DNA of 64,000 nt from Burkholderia ubonensis (GCF_001718695.1 NZ_CP013420.1:1240001-1304000); one strand, 5' to 3'. Positions 12,204 through 22,510 are shown, counted from the first letter of the stretch. Program-made: numbers and translations. The notes: generated by a model not told the origin, from the letters alone.

Positions 12204-13016
12204 ATGTCTGATCGACAAATTATAGACTGGCCCGCCTGGACCGACTCGCCTCCCGGCCGCTACGTGCTGGGCTGGGAGCAGGCGCAGCTCGACCGCGTCG
12301 TGTCCGACGTGTTCGGGTTCCACGCGCTGCAGCTCGGGCTGCCGCAGCTCGACGCGCTGCGCGAGAACCGCATGCCGTATCGCGGCCTCGTGCTCGATCC
12401 GGCGAGCGGCGCGAGCGCGCCCTACCAGTACCCGTGGGCGCGCGAGGCGCACGCGCCCGAACATGCGCCGGCGGACCGCAGCACCACGTGGTGCGACCTG
12501 CTCGACCTGCCGTTCGAGTCGCAGAGCGTCGACCTGATCGTGATGCCGCATACGCTCGAGTTCACGTCCGATCCGCACCGCCTGCTGCGCGAGGCCGAGC
12601 GCGTGCTGATGCCGGAAGGCCGGCTCGTGATCACCGGCTTCAATTCGCTCAGCCTGTGGGGGATGCGGCAGTCGTTCGGCAAGATGGCGAACCGGCCGTT
12701 CGTGCCGGCCGCGCGCGACCAGATCGCGTTCATCCGGCTGAAGGACTGGATCAAGCTGCTCGGCTTCGACCTCGAACGCGGCCGCTTCGGCTGCTACCGG
12801 CCGCCGCTCGCCTCCGACCAATGGCTCGCCCGCTACGGCTTCATGGAAGCCGCGGGCGACCGCTGGTGGCCGATCTTCGGCGCCGTCTACATGGTGACGG
12901 CCGTCAAGCGCGTGCGCGGCATGCGGCTCGTCGGCCCGATCAAGGTGAAAAAGCCCGTGCTCGCGCCGGGCCTCACGCCGGCGGCCTCCCCGACCACCCA
13001 TCAAGAACAGTCATGA
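12204..13016 (+). CDS. Class I SAM-dependent methyltransferase
   Basis: A 270-residue protein with a methyltransferase type 11-like core. [18 protein letters not shown] is in the region where motif I would lie; [20 protein letters not shown] (near 100-120) is the motif IV region, followed by [21 protein letters not shown], typical of this family. It lies between gloB (divergent) and rnhA, which it overlaps by ATGA. This gloB-methyltransferase-rnhA-dnaQ order is common in beta-proteobacteria. The methyl acceptor is unknown. The classical G-x-G-x-G loop is weak, so motif I may have diverged. Confidence 0.85.
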   Translation: MSDRQIIDWPAWTDSPPGRYVLGWEQAQLDRVVSDVFGFHALQLGLPQLDALRENRMPYRGLVLDPASGASAPYQYPWAREAHAPEHAPADRSTTWCDLLDLPFESQSVDLIVMPHTLEFTSDPHRLLREAERVLMPEGRLVITGFNSLSLWGMRQSFGKMANRPFVPAARDQIAFIRLKDWIKLLGFDLERGRFGCYRPPLASDQWLARYGFMEAAGDRWWPIFGAVYMVTAVKRVRGMRLVGPIKVKKPVLAPGLTPAASPTTHQEQS

Positions 13017-13456
13017 CTACCGATACCATCGACATCTATACAGACGGCGCCTGCAAGGGCAACCCCGGCCCGGGCGGCTGGGGCGCGCTCTTGCGCTGCG
13101 GCGACCGCGAAAAGGAAATGTTCGGCGGCGAGCCGAACACGACCAACAACCGCATGGAGCTGATGGCCGTGATCGCCTCGCTCGAAGCGCTGAAGCGCGA
13201 ATGCCGCGTGGTCGTGCACACCGATTCGCAATACGTGCAGAAAGGCATCAGCGAGTGGATCCACGGCTGGAAGAAGAAAGGCTGGGTCACCGCGGCGAAG
13301 ACGCCCGTGAAGAACGCCGATCTCTGGAAGCGGCTCGACGCGCTCGTCGCGCAGCACCAGGTCGAATGGCGCTGGGTCAAGGGCCACGCCGGCCACCCGG
13401 AGAACGAGCGCGCGGACGCGCTCGCGAATCGCGGCGTCGAATCGCTCGCGGCCTGA
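13013..13456 (+). CDS. rnhA: Ribonuclease HI
   Basis: A 147-residue RNase H that degrades the RNA strand of RNA-DNA hybrids during replication and R-loop removal. The catalytic carboxylates are visible: Asp11 in [15 protein letters not shown], Glu49 in NNRMELMAV, Asp71 in [10 protein letters not shown], and the late Asp in NERADALAN. The basic handle region [16 protein letters not shown] marks the HI type. The ATG at 13013 overlaps the upstream methyltransferase stop (ATGA), indicating translational coupling; dnaQ follows 30 bases downstream. Confidence 0.98.
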   Translation: MTTDTIDIYTDGACKGNPGPGGWGALLRCGDREKEMFGGEPNTTNNRMELMAVIASLEALKRECRVVVHTDSQYVQKGISEWIHGWKKKGWVTAAKTPVKNADLWKRLDALVAQHQVEWRWVKGHAGHPENERADALANRGVESLAA

Positions 13457-13486
13457 CCGCCCCCCGTTTCTGCTGATTTTTCCGAC

Positions 13487-14215
13487 ATGCGCCAGATCAT
13501 TCTCGATACCGAAACCACCGGCCTGAACGCCCGCGCGGGCGACCGCCTCATCGAAATCGGCTGCGTCGAGCTGCTGAACCGGCGGCTCACCGGCAACAAC
13601 CTGCACTTCTACGTGAACCCCGAGCGCGACAGCGATCCGGGCGCGCTGGCGGTGCACGGCCTCACGACCGAATTCCTCAGCGACAAGCCGAAGTTCGCGG
13701 AAGTCGTCGACCAGATCCGCGACTTCGTCAAGGGCGCCGAGCTGATCATCCACAACGCGCCGTTCGACCTCGGCTTTCTCGACGCCGAATTCGCGCGGCT
13801 CGACCTGCCGCCGTTCACCGAGCATTGCGCGGGCGTGATCGACACGCTCGTGCAGGCCAAGCAGATGTTCCCCGGCAAGCGCAACTCGCTCGACGCGCTG
13901 TGCGACCGCTTCGGCATCAGCAACGCGCACCGGACGCTGCACGGCGCATTGCTCGACTCGGAGCTGCTCGCCGAGGTGTACCTCGCAATGACGCGCGGCC
14001 AGGACAGCCTCGTCATCGACATGCTCGACGACGACGCGGCCGACGGCGGCGCGGCGAACGGCCAGCGCGTGTCGCTCGCGTCGCTCGACCTGCCGGTGCT
14101 GGCCGCGAGCGACGACGAGCTCGCCGCGCACCAGGCGCAGCTCGACGGCCTCGACAAGTCGGTCAAGGGCACCTGCGTGTGGCGCCGCACGCCTGCGGCC
14201 GGCGACGCGTCGTAA
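13487..14215 (+). CDS. dnaQ: DNA polymerase III epsilon (proofreading) subunit
   Basis: A 242-residue DEDDh 3'-5' exonuclease that proofreads for the replicative polymerase. ExoI is seen at residues 4-11 (IILDTETTG, Asp7 and Glu9), ExoII at HNAPFDLGFLDAEF, and the ExoIII His-Asp in NAHRTLHGALLDSELLA. The C-terminal extension (about residues 180-242) corresponds to the linker and alpha-binding segment. It is last in the methyltransferase-rnhA-dnaQ unit and convergent with the YnfA-like gene. Confidence 0.97.
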   Translation: MRQIILDTETTGLNARAGDRLIEIGCVELLNRRLTGNNLHFYVNPERDSDPGALAVHGLTTEFLSDKPKFAEVVDQIRDFVKGAELIIHNAPFDLGFLDAEFARLDLPPFTEHCAGVIDTLVQAKQMFPGKRNSLDALCDRFGISNAHRTLHGALLDSELLAEVYLAMTRGQDSLVIDMLDDDAADGGAANGQRVSLASLDLPVLAASDDELAAHQAQLDGLDKSVKGTCVWRRTPAAGDAS

Positions 14216-14230
14216 CCCAACCAGCGCGTC

Positions 14231-15060
<830 letters not shown>

Positions 15061-16545
15061 ATGACCTTGACCGCAACACACGTCAGCCCGACCGCTGCTG
15101 CTTCCACCCCGCCGTCCGACGGCGCCCCGCTCGCCGCCGACGACATTACCGTCGTCGACCAGGGCCTCCTCAAGCGCGCCGTCAGCGCGATGGCCATCGG
15201 CAATGCGATGGAATGGTTCGACTTCGGCGTCTACAGCTACATCGCCGTCACGCTCGGCAAGGTGTTCTTCCCGTCCAGCAGCCCGTCCGCGCAGCTGCTC
15301 GCGACCTTCGGCACGTTCGCCGCGGCGTTCCTCGTGCGCCCGCTCGGCGGCATGGTGTTCGGCCCGCTCGGCGACCGCATCGGCCGCCAGCGCGTGCTCG
15401 CGATGACGATGATCATGATGGCCGTCGGCACCTTCGCGATCGGCCTGATCCCGAGCTACGCGTCGATCGGCATCATGGCGCCCGTGCTGCTGCTCGTCGC
15501 CCGCCTCGTGCAAGGCTTCTCGACCGGCGGCGAATACGGCGGCGCAGCAACCTTCATCGCCGAATTCTCGACCGACAAGCGCCGCGGCTTCATGGGCAGC
15601 TTCCTCGAGTTCGGCACGCTGATCGGCTACGTGCTGGGCGCTGGCGTCGTCGCGCTGCTGACGGCGTCGCTGTCGCAGGAAGCGCTGCTGTCGTGGGGCT
15701 GGCGCGTGCCGTTCCTGATCGCGGGCCCGCTCGGCCTGATCGGCCTCTACATCCGGATGAAGCTCGAGGAGACGCCCGCGTTCAAGCGCCAGGCCGAGGC
15801 CCGCGAAGCGCAGGACAAGGCCGTGCCGAAGGCGCGCTTCCGCGAGACGCTGTTCGCCAACTGGCGCGCGCTGCTGCTGTGCGTCGGCCTCGTGCTGATC
15901 TTCAACGTGACCGACTACATGGTGCTGTCGTACCTGCCGAGCTTCATGTCGTCGACGCTGCATTTCGACGAATCGCACAGCCTGGTGCTGGTGCTGCTCG
16001 TGATGGTGCTGATGATGCCGATGACGCTCGCCGCCGGCCGCCTGTCCGACAAGGTCGGCCGCAAGCCCGTGATGCTCGCCGGCTGCGTCGGCCTGCTCGC
16101 GCTGTCGATCCCGTCGATGATGCTGATCCACACGGGCACCACGGCGGCCGTGTTCGGCGGCCTGCTGATGCTCGGCGTGCTGCTGTCGTGCTTCACCGGC
16201 GTGATGCCGTCGGCGCTGCCGGCGCTGTTCCCGACCGAAATCCGCTACGGCGCGCTCGCGATCGGCTTCAACGTGTCGGTGTCGCTGTTCGGCGGCACGA
16301 CGCCGCTCGTGACCGCGTGGCTCGTCGACACGACCGGCAACCTGATGATGCCCGCGTACTACATGATGGGCGCCGCGGTGATCGGCATCGTGTCGGTGCT
16401 GGCGCTCGCCGAAACCGCACGCCAGCCGCTCAAGGGCTCGCCGCCGGCCGTCGCGACGCGCCGCGAAGCGCATCAGCTCGCGCGCCAGCTGCGCGACGAG
16501 GACGAAGCCGAAATCTACGGCGTCGTGTCGGCCGCACGCGCCTGA
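15061..16545 (+). CDS. MHS-family symporter, ProP-like (proline/betaine or organic acid:H+)
   Basis: A 494-residue MFS protein of the metabolite:H+ symporter subfamily with 12 membrane segments. The subfamily signature NAMEWFDFGVYSYIAVTLG opens the first segment, VRPLGGMVFGPLGDRIGRQR is the loop 2-3 motif, and LVQGFSTGGEYGGAATFIAE is in segment 5. This pattern fits ProP-type osmoprotectant transporters, but the same pattern occurs in dicarboxylate/alpha-ketoglutarate carriers. A 35-residue Ser/Thr/Ala-rich N-terminal extension precedes the core. The start is the ATG at 15061 after AAGGAG. No long C-terminal coiled coil like E. coli ProP is obvious. Confidence 0.87.
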   Translation: MTLTATHVSPTAAASTPPSDGAPLAADDITVVDQGLLKRAVSAMAIGNAMEWFDFGVYSYIAVTLGKVFFPSSSPSAQLLATFGTFAAAFLVRPLGGMVFGPLGDRIGRQRVLAMTMIMMAVGTFAIGLIPSYASIGIMAPVLLLVARLVQGFSTGGEYGGAATFIAEFSTDKRRGFMGSFLEFGTLIGYVLGAGVVALLTASLSQEALLSWGWRVPFLIAGPLGLIGLYIRMKLEETPAFKRQAEAREAQDKAVPKARFRETLFANWRALLLCVGLVLIFNVTDYMVLSYLPSFMSSTLHFDESHSLVLVLLVMVLMMPMTLAAGRLSDKVGRKPVMLAGCVGLLALSIPSMMLIHTGTTAAVFGGLLMLGVLLSCFTGVMPSALPALFPTEIRYGALAIGFNVSVSLFGGTTPLVTAWLVDTTGNLMMPAYYMMGAAVIGIVSVLALAETARQPLKGSPPAVATRREAHQLARQLRDEDEAEIYGVVSAARA

Positions 16546-16571
16546 GTGCTCAACAAGCGCCCAATGAGCGC

Positions 16572-16599
16572 CCAATAAAAACCCCGGCAATAGCCGGGG
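16572..16599 (-). terminator. Terminator hairpin between convergent genes
   Basis: CCCCGGC (16582-16588) and GCCGGGG (16593-16599) form a 7-bp stem. On the minus strand it is followed by TTTTTATTGGG, so it mainly serves the small minus-strand gene at 16673-16867; it may also stop plus-strand transcription. Confidence 0.75.
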
Positions 16600-16672
16600 C
16601 CAGATCTACTCCGATTCGCCCGACCGGCGCCTGCCGGCCGGGCGTTCCTTTATTCGTTCGCCGAAGCGGCGT

Positions 16673-16867
16673 TCAGGCGTGCGCTTCGCATTCGCGGCAA
16701 AAGATCAGCGCGCGCGAGCGCGACACCGCCGCCTGCGCGCCGCGCGCCGCGACGATCAGGCCGACCTGCCCGAGATTGAAATCGCGCTCGACCATCAGCT
16801 GCGTCAGCGCGGCAAGCGGCAGCACGACCGACGGGTGGTACAGGCTCGATTCGATCAGGGCTTTCAT
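16673..16867 (-). CDS. Small hypothetical protein (64 aa)
   Basis: Not recognised. The ATG at 16867 is six bases after GGAG, better placed than the ATG four codons upstream. It encodes M-K-A-L-I-E-S-S-L-Y-H-P-S-V..., a mixed amphipathic chain with a C-terminal CRECEAHA (two Cys, one His) that could bind metal. It has a good ribosome binding site and its own terminator, which supports it being real. Confidence 0.6.
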   Translation of the reverse strand: MKALIESSLYHPSVVLPLAALTQLMVERDFNLGQVGLIVAARGAQAAVSRSRALIFCRECEAHA

Positions 16868-16879
16868 CGTCAGCTCCAT

Positions 16880-17248
16880 CAGGCAACGCGATATCCGATG
16901 GAGTGAATTCTAGGGATCACCCTGATCCCGATAAACGGCACATTTGCGAAGTCACTTGTTGCCGCCGGTGAACAATCGGCCACGCCCTTGGCTGGTGCGG
17001 CTGACGGCGTCGTCCGGGGGCCTGTGGGGGCGGCTGTGTCGGGGTTGCGCGAACGCGCCGGGTAGCCGCGCCGTGGGTCGGACCAACGTGCGTGGGGCTA
17101 TCGCACGGCCATCGGCGAACTGCGCCGTCGGGCCGTGCGGGACGCCCGCACCGCGAAGCACGAAGCACGAAGCGACACGGCGCGGCTCAAGCGGATCGCA
17201 GAGCGTTCCCCGCGCTCGCTCGCATATCGGCGCGATGCGCCGCCGCGC
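16880..17248. other. Non-coding region before the GST gene
   Basis: 369 bases with no supported gene or clear regulatory element. The only structure seen is a 7-bp tandem repeat, CGAAGCA twice then CGAAGCG, at 17154-17174. Confidence 0.5.
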
Positions 17249-17878
17249 TCAATCGAGCGGCGTTTCGACGAAGGCGGGAAGCTGCTCGGCCCGCGCCGAA
17301 TGCGCGGCGAGCGCCGGGAAACGGGCCGGATCGATGCGGGCCAGCGCCGGATAGTCGGCCGCCATGAACTGCGTGAAGCGCCACGCGACCGCGACCGTCA
17401 CGTCGGCCTGCATCACGCGTGCGCCGCCGAGCCAGCCGTCCACGCTCGCGACCTGCTTTTCGAGCTCGCCGTATGCCGCGTCGAGCTGGCCGAGCACGCG
17501 GTCGAGCCACGGCTGGTGCTGCTTGTCGGCCGGACGCAGGCCGTGCTCGTAGACGACCTGCACCGTCTTCTCGGCCGCCGCCAGCGCGAAGCCGACCGGC
17601 ACGAGCGCGCGCAGCCGCGCGTCGGGCGCCTCGGGCAGCAGGCGCCGCTCCGGCGCGACGAGGTGGTCGAAATAGTCGACGATCAGGGACGAATCGACCA
17701 GCGTCGCGCCGTCGTCGGTGACGAGCGTCGGCGCCTTGACGACCGGGTTGATCGTCTTGAACGTGTCGAATTGCCGGAACACCGACACCGACTGGTGTTC
17801 GAACGGCAGGTCGAGCAGCTTCGCCGAGATTGCGGCGCGTCGCACGAAGGGGGAATCCAGCATGCCGATCAGCTTCAT
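17249..17878 (-). CDS. Glutathione S-transferase family protein
   Basis: 209 residues. The N-terminal thioredoxin-like domain begins MKLIGMLDSPFVRRAAISAK with the Ser9 region in the glutathione-activating position, then VVKAPTLVTDDGATLVDSSL, where the cis-Pro loop (KAPTL) and the SSL motif bind glutathione. The rest is the helical C-terminal domain. The ATG at 17878 is chosen over one 7 codons upstream because GGAG lies 8 bases before it and the domain starts there. Substrate unknown; a stand-alone detoxification-type GST. Confidence 0.88.
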   Translation of the reverse strand: MKLIGMLDSPFVRRAAISAKLLDLPFEHQSVSVFRQFDTFKTINPVVKAPTLVTDDGATLVDSSLIVDYFDHLVAPERRLLPEAPDARLRALVPVGFALAAAEKTVQVVYEHGLRPADKQHQPWLDRVLGQLDAAYGELEKQVASVDGWLGGARVMQADVTVAVAWRFTQFMAADYPALARIDPARFPALAAHSARAEQLPAFVETPLD

Positions 17879-18013
17879 CGCAAACGCTCCAAGTGACAAA
17901 CCAGGGCCATCGACTGTAGCAGCGACGCAGGCGGCCGCCTAGCGACGCGCGGCCCCTCGCGCGATTGATGCGCGTCACCCGGTCACGCATCGGACACCCG
18001 CGGCGCGTCCGGA

Positions 18014-19264
18014 ATGACCATAATGCAGATTCACGCCCCTTCCGCGTCAAGGTCTCCCATGTGGTACGCCGTCGTCGAACAGCAGCGGCAATGGCTGCGC
18101 GCGTGGCGCGCGGCCACCCGGGACGCATTCGACGCGTGGCCGGCCGCGACGCTGCCGCACGCCGCGTCCTCCTGCTACGCCGACTTGTTCGAGCCCCTGC
18201 TCGGCCCGCCGGCCGAACCGCCGCCATTCGCGATCGGGTCGGGCGACGTCGCCGAGCGCGTCGTCGCCCAGACGCCGTTCTGCGGCCTGCGCCGCTTTTC
18301 GCACGAGCGGCAGGCGGCGCGCGCCGTGCTGCTGTGCGCGCCGCTCGCCGGCCATGCGGCCGTGATGATGCGGGAGACCGTCGAGGCGCTGCTCGACGAC
18401 GGCGACGTGTGCATCACCGACTGGGCCAACGCGCGCGACGTGCCGCCCGCCGCGGGCCGCTTCGGCCTCGACGAATACGTGGCGATGCTCGATGCGTTCG
18501 TCGACGCGCTCGCGCACGACGGCCGGCCGCTGCACGTCGTCGCCGTCTGCCAGGCCACGTTCCCGGCGCTGGGCGCACTCGCGCTGCGCGCGCAGCGCGG
18601 GCTCGCGCCGCCGGCGAGCGTCACGCTGGTCGGCGGGCCGCTCGACGCGCGGCGCAATCCGAGCACGCTCGGCATCGCGGCCGCGTCGCACTCGCTCGAC
18701 TGGTGCCGCCGCCGTCTGATCGACGTCGTGCCGGCCGGGTTCGCCGGGCATGGCCGGCACGTATTTCCGACCTACCTGCAGCAGGCCGAGATCGCGATCG
18801 TCTACCCGCACCGCTACCTGTCGCTGCTCGACCGCTACACGCAGGCGGCGTGGCGCCTGGATGTACGCGCGATGACGGACGCGCGGCGCGCGCTGCACGA
18901 ATACACCGCGCTGCTCGACATGCCCGCCGAATACTTTCTGGATACCGTCGACATCGTGTTCCAGCGCGCGTGCCTCGCGCAGCGCACCTGGCGCGTGCAC
19001 GACGTCCCCGTCGACCCGGCCGCGCTGCGCGCCACGACGCTGCTGACGGTCGAAGGCACCCGCGACGCGGTCACCGGCGCCGGGCAGACGCACGCCGCGC
19101 ATGCGCTCTGCCGCGGTCTCGCGCCGGGCGAGCGGCATCGGCTCGACGTCGACGGATGCGATCACTACGGGCTGTTCACGGGCGCGCGCTGGCTCGACGA
19201 CGTGCATCCGGCGCTGCAGGCCGTGTTCGCGCAGGCCGAGACGCGTCGCGCGGCGCGGCACTGA
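18014..19264 (+). CDS. phaZ: Intracellular polyhydroxyalkanoate (PHB) depolymerase
   Basis: A 416-residue alpha/beta hydrolase matching the PhaZ1-type intracellular depolymerase that mobilises native PHB granules. Catalytic Cys179 lies in VVAVCQATFPAL, the Cys-containing lipase-like box of this family (Cys183 in Cupriavidus necator). The Asp is probably in VEGTRDAVTGAGQT and the His in VDGCDHYGLFTGARW. LCAPLAGHAAVMMRETVEAL and ITDWANARDVP are conserved blocks. The N-terminus could also start at the ATG three codons later. It is convergent with the phosphoribosyltransferase gene. Confidence 0.92.
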   Translation: MTIMQIHAPSASRSPMWYAVVEQQRQWLRAWRAATRDAFDAWPAATLPHAASSCYADLFEPLLGPPAEPPPFAIGSGDVAERVVAQTPFCGLRRFSHERQAARAVLLCAPLAGHAAVMMRETVEALLDDGDVCITDWANARDVPPAAGRFGLDEYVAMLDAFVDALAHDGRPLHVVAVCQATFPALGALALRAQRGLAPPASVTLVGGPLDARRNPSTLGIAAASHSLDWCRRRLIDVVPAGFAGHGRHVFPTYLQQAEIAIVYPHRYLSLLDRYTQAAWRLDVRAMTDARRALHEYTALLDMPAEYFLDTVDIVFQRACLAQRTWRVHDVPVDPAALRATTLLTVEGTRDAVTGAGQTHAAHALCRGLAPGERHRLDVDGCDHYGLFTGARWLDDVHPALQAVFAQAETRRAARH

Positions 19265-19282
19265 GCGGGCGCCAAGCCGACA

Positions 19283-19951
19283 TCAAGCCGGCGCCGCCCC
19301 GTCGTCCGGCGCGCGGCGCGCCGCGTCGAGCAGTACGCGCACCTCGTCGTCGCTCGTCTGCTCGAAATGCGCGTAGAACTGGCTGATCCCGAAGAACGAC
19401 AGCGGGCGCGACACCACGACGAACGCGTCGGCCAGATCGTCGAATTTGCGCTGCACGCCGGCCGGCGCGACCGGCGCCGCGGCCACCACGCGGGCCGGGC
19501 GGCGCTCGCGCAGCGCCTGCAGCGCGACGCGCATCGATGCGCCGGTCGCGATGCCGTCGTCGACGACGATCACCGTGCGCCCTTCCACCGGCACCGGCGG
19601 CCACGCGCCGCGGTACAGCGCCTCGCGGCGCTGCAGCTCGACGGTTTCGCGCGCGATCACGTCGGCGAGCTGCGCGTCCGACACGTCCATCGACCCGATC
19701 ACCGAGCGCTGCAGATAGATCGCGCCGCCGGTCGCGATCGCGCCCATCGCGAGCTCGGGGTCGTACGGCACGCCGAGCTTGCGCACGACCAGCACGTCGA
19801 GCGGCGCATCCAGCGCGCGGGCGACCGGAAACGCGACCGGCACGCCGCCGCGCGGCAGAGCGAGCACCACGACGTCGGTGCCGCCCGCGTACTCGTGCAA
19901 TGCGTCGGCGAGCTGGCGGCCCGCATCGGCGCGATCGAGAAAACGATCCAT
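19283..19951 (-). CDS. Phosphoribosyltransferase-domain protein
   Basis: 222 residues from the ATG at 19951 (MDRFLDRADAGRQLADAL). The type I phosphoribosyltransferase PRPP motif is clear: VIVVDDGIATGASMR near 120. ALPRGGVPVAFPVARAL and VRKLGVPYDPELAMGAI are conserved in a large family found as stand-alone proteins or fused to hydrolases. It is not a classic purine or pyrimidine salvage enzyme by sequence, and the substrate is unknown. It ends 18 bases from phaZ's stop (convergent). Confidence 0.85.
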   Translation of the reverse strand: MDRFLDRADAGRQLADALHEYAGGTDVVVLALPRGGVPVAFPVARALDAPLDVLVVRKLGVPYDPELAMGAIATGGAIYLQRSVIGSMDVSDAQLADVIARETVELQRREALYRGAWPPVPVEGRTVIVVDDGIATGASMRVALQALRERRPARVVAAAPVAPAGVQRKFDDLADAFVVVSRPLSFFGISQFYAHFEQTSDDEVRVLLDAARRAPDDGAAPA

Positions 19952-20102
19952 CGCGATCCGCCCCTTCCGTTCGCCGGCGCCCGATCGCGCATGCGCCGCG
20001 ATCACGCCGACGTTACGTCAATGAGCATGGTGCATGCGATCCGCCAATTCAAGCGCGCCGATGGGGATTGCGCGCGACGACGGCGACGGCGGCGTCGGCG
20101 CG

Positions 20103-20612
20103 TCAGAGCCCGCCCGCGCGCCGGTACAGGCGCCAGAACGATTGCGCGTAGGATTGCGCGAGTTCAGGCGCGCGCTCGAACACGTTCACCGTTTCGGCCT
20201 GCGCCGGCGCACCGTCGGACAGCGTCGCCAGCGCGACGCTGTCGTCGGCGATCACGAACCGCGGCGCCGGCGCGTCGCGCCGCATGTCGATCGCGACGTC
20301 GATGCCCGCGTCCTTCAGGAAGCCCGCGCCGCTGTACTTGCCGGCGCGCGCCGTGCGCACCAGCACGACCCGCACCTCGAGCCCGCGCCCGCGCGCGTCG
20401 TGCAGCGCGCCGGCCACCGCAGGCGGCACGTACGCGTAACCGGCCAGCAGCACGCGGCGCTGCGCGTGCCGGATCAGGTCGACGGTCGCGTCGGCCGCGG
20501 CGTCGTCATACGAAAAATACGCGCCGACCGACGCGGCGTCGGACGGAATCGGGGTGGCGTGGGCGGTCGCCGCGCAGCACAGCGCGGCGACGAGGAAAGC
20601 GGCGGGTCTCAT
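20103..20612 (-). CDS. Secreted phospholipase-D-like protein with degenerate active site
   Basis: 169 residues from the ATG at 20612, beginning with a signal peptide (MRPAAFLVAALCCAATAHAT). The body follows the fold of the Nuc/PLD family: YDDAAADATVDLIRHAQRRV, VLLAGYAYVPP, a GLEVRVVLVR strand and GFLKDAGIDV. Where Nuc has the HxKxxxxD motif before the substrate-binding turn, this protein has APRFVIADDS, so both the His and the Lys are missing. It is probably catalytically dead or has a different chemistry. It lies between the phosphoribosyltransferase and mdcH. Confidence 0.7.
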   Translation of the reverse strand: MRPAAFLVAALCCAATAHATPIPSDAASVGAYFSYDDAAADATVDLIRHAQRRVLLAGYAYVPPAVAGALHDARGRGLEVRVVLVRTARAGKYSGAGFLKDAGIDVAIDMRRDAPAPRFVIADDSVALATLSDGAPAQAETVNVFERAPELAQSYAQSFWRLYRRAGGL

Positions 20613-20717
20613 GGCGGGCGCCATTGTAGCGACGCCAATACGCGTGGCAAGCGCGCGCTGCAACGCTGCTGCGCCGGCGCAACACGGCCCGCCGTGAGCG
20701 GGCGCGCGCAGGCACGC

Positions 20718-21650
20718 TCAGCCTGCCGCGACGCGCGCGAGCCAGCGCGTCGCGCCGTCGATCGAACGGAAATCGGCGAGGCTGCGCGCCGGCAGCGCCG
20801 GATACGCGCCGGCCGCCATCTCGGCGAGCGCGCGGCCCGGGCCAAGCTCGAGAAAGGCCGTCGCGCCGGCCTCCACGCAAGCGGCGAGACAGGCCGCCCA
20901 TTCGACCGGCTCGGCGATCTGGCGCGCGAGCTTGTCGAGCCCGCCGGCGGCGTCGAGCACCGACGTGCCGTCGATGCCCGCAAACAGTCGCGCACCGGGC
21001 AGCGGCCGCCGCACGCGCACCGCGGCCAGCGACGCGCGAAACGCCGGCACCGCCGCCGCGAGCCGCGGCGTATGCGACGCGATGCGCACGCCTACCGGCG
21101 CCACGCGCAGCGCGCCGTCGCGCGACGCGTCCGCGGCCGCCGCGTCGACGTCGTCGCGCCGGCCGGCGATCACGAACGCGTCGCCCGGGTTGGCGATCGC
21201 GATCGCCGCGCCGTGGTCCGCGCACAAGCGCGCGAGATGGGCGCGCGGCAGGCCGCGCACGAACGCCATCCGTTCGTCGCCGCCGCTCGCGGCGTCCATC
21301 GCGCGGGCGCGCGCATCGGCGAGATCGAGCGCATCGTGCGGATCGATCAGGCCCGCGACGCTCCACGACGCGACTTCGCCGACGCTGTAGCCCGCGACGC
21401 AGCGCCGGCGCGGCCACGCGGCTTCGAGCAGCGCGGCCGCGGCGAGCGCCTGCAGCGTGCACAGGATCTGCGCCGCGCGGTTTTCGTGCAGCGCAAACGG
21501 GGCGGCGTCGCGCACCCACGTGCGCGGGTCGGCGCCGAGCAGCCGGCCCGCGTGCGCGAACAACGCATCGGCCTGCGGCGCGGCGCCGGTCAGGTCGAAC
21601 ATGTCCGCGCGCTGGCCGCCTTGCCCGGAACACAGGATCGCGAGCGTCAT
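20718..21650 (-). CDS. mdcH: Malonate decarboxylase epsilon subunit (malonyl-CoA:ACP transacylase)
   Basis: 310 residues of the FabD-like acyltransferase fold. MdcH primes the malonate decarboxylase acyl carrier protein with a malonyl group. The nucleophile Ser89 is in CVAGYSVGEVAS (GxSxG); the oxyanion Gln is in LCSGQGGQRADMF near the N-terminus, and the catalytic His in IASHTPRL near 195. The ATG at 21650 overlaps mdcB's stop by ATGA. It is the last gene of the mdc operon. Confidence 0.93.
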   Translation of the reverse strand: MTLAILCSGQGGQRADMFDLTGAAPQADALFAHAGRLLGADPRTWVRDAAPFALHENRAAQILCTLQALAAAALLEAAWPRRRCVAGYSVGEVASWSVAGLIDPHDALDLADARARAMDAASGGDERMAFVRGLPRAHLARLCADHGAAIAIANPGDAFVIAGRRDDVDAAAADASRDGALRVAPVGVRIASHTPRLAAAVPAFRASLAAVRVRRPLPGARLFAGIDGTSVLDAAGGLDKLARQIAEPVEWAACLAACVEAGATAFLELGPGRALAEMAAGAYPALPARSLADFRSIDGATRWLARVAAG

Positions 21651-22510
21651 CGCGCCGCCTCGTCACGCTCCAGCGCGTCGACGAACACGCTCATCGCGAG
21701 CAGGTCGGCCGCGCCGCCCGGGCTCAGCCGCCGCGCGACGAACGCGCGATGCGCGGCAACGGCCGCGCGGCCGCGCCAGTCGGGCGCACGCACGCCGCCG
21801 CGCGCGACGAACGCGCGCGCGGTCGCCCGCGCGAACGCGAGGCCCGCCAGTCCACCCCGGTGCAGCAGGTTCGTATCGTCGAGCGCGGCGATCAGCGCGA
21901 AGCACGCGTCGACGCGCGCCGCCTCCGGATCGTCCGGCACGTCGCGCGCCGCGCGGCGCAGCGCGGGCAGCCCGACGCGATACACGCTGTCGAACCCGCC
22001 GGCCGCTTCGCCGCGCGCGCCGCCGACGCCGTAGTGGCGGCTCGCGCGTTCGCCGTGGCTGCCGGGCAGTCGCGGCCCGCCGACGATGTCGGCGCCCCAG
22101 CGGCGCGCGGCCGACGCGCCGAGCGTCAGGCCCTGCGGCGCGGCGCCCGGCCGGCCGCGACGGCCCGCCGCCGCGCACAGCAGCCCGAGCCCGAAGATCG
22201 CGCCGCGATGGGTGTTGACGCCGCCCGTCGCGGCGAGCATCGCGTGCTCGGCGCGCAGGCCGATCTTGCGCAGCGCGGCCATCTCCGCGTCGCGCGCGCC
22301 CGCGTCGGCCAGTTCCGCGAAATACGGCCGCAGCACGGCCGCGCTGCGCGCGAAGGTCGACGCGTCCATGTCCGCATGGCTGCCGGCATCGACGTGGCTG
22401 ACGAGCCCCGGTTTCGGATAGGTCTCGATCTCGAGCAGCAGGCTGCGCTCGGCGAGCGCCGCGATGCGCTCGGCATCGGATGGCGCCGCCGGCAGCGCCA
22501 CGGCGCTCAT
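21647..22510 (-). CDS. mdcB: Triphosphoribosyl-dephospho-CoA synthase
   Basis: 287 residues of the CitG/MdcB family, which makes 2'-(5''-triphosphoribosyl)-3'-dephospho-CoA from ATP and dephospho-CoA, the prosthetic group precursor for MdcC. Conserved blocks are LLLEIETYPKPGLVSHVDAG, SHADMDASTF, GGVNTHRGAIFGLGLL and DDTNLLHRGG. The start at 22510 overlaps the mdcG stop (ATGA). Confidence 0.93.
   Translation of the reverse strand: MSAVALPAAPSDAERIAALAERSLLLEIETYPKPGLVSHVDAGSHADMDASTFARSAAVLRPYFAELADAGARDAEMAALRKIGLRAEHAMLAATGGVNTHRGAIFGLGLLCAAAGRRGRPGAAPQGLTLGASAARRWGADIVGGPRLPGSHGERASRHYGVGGARGEAAGGFDSVYRVGLPALRRAARDVPDDPEAARVDACFALIAALDDTNLLHRGGLAGLAFARATARAFVARGGVRAPDWRGRAAVAAHRAFVARRLSPGGAADLLAMSVFVDALERDEAAR

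Noticed and set aside
17154..17174. 7-bp tandem repeat (CGAAGCA) as a regulatory array
   Set aside because: Only three copies and no neighbouring promoter; probably random slippage.
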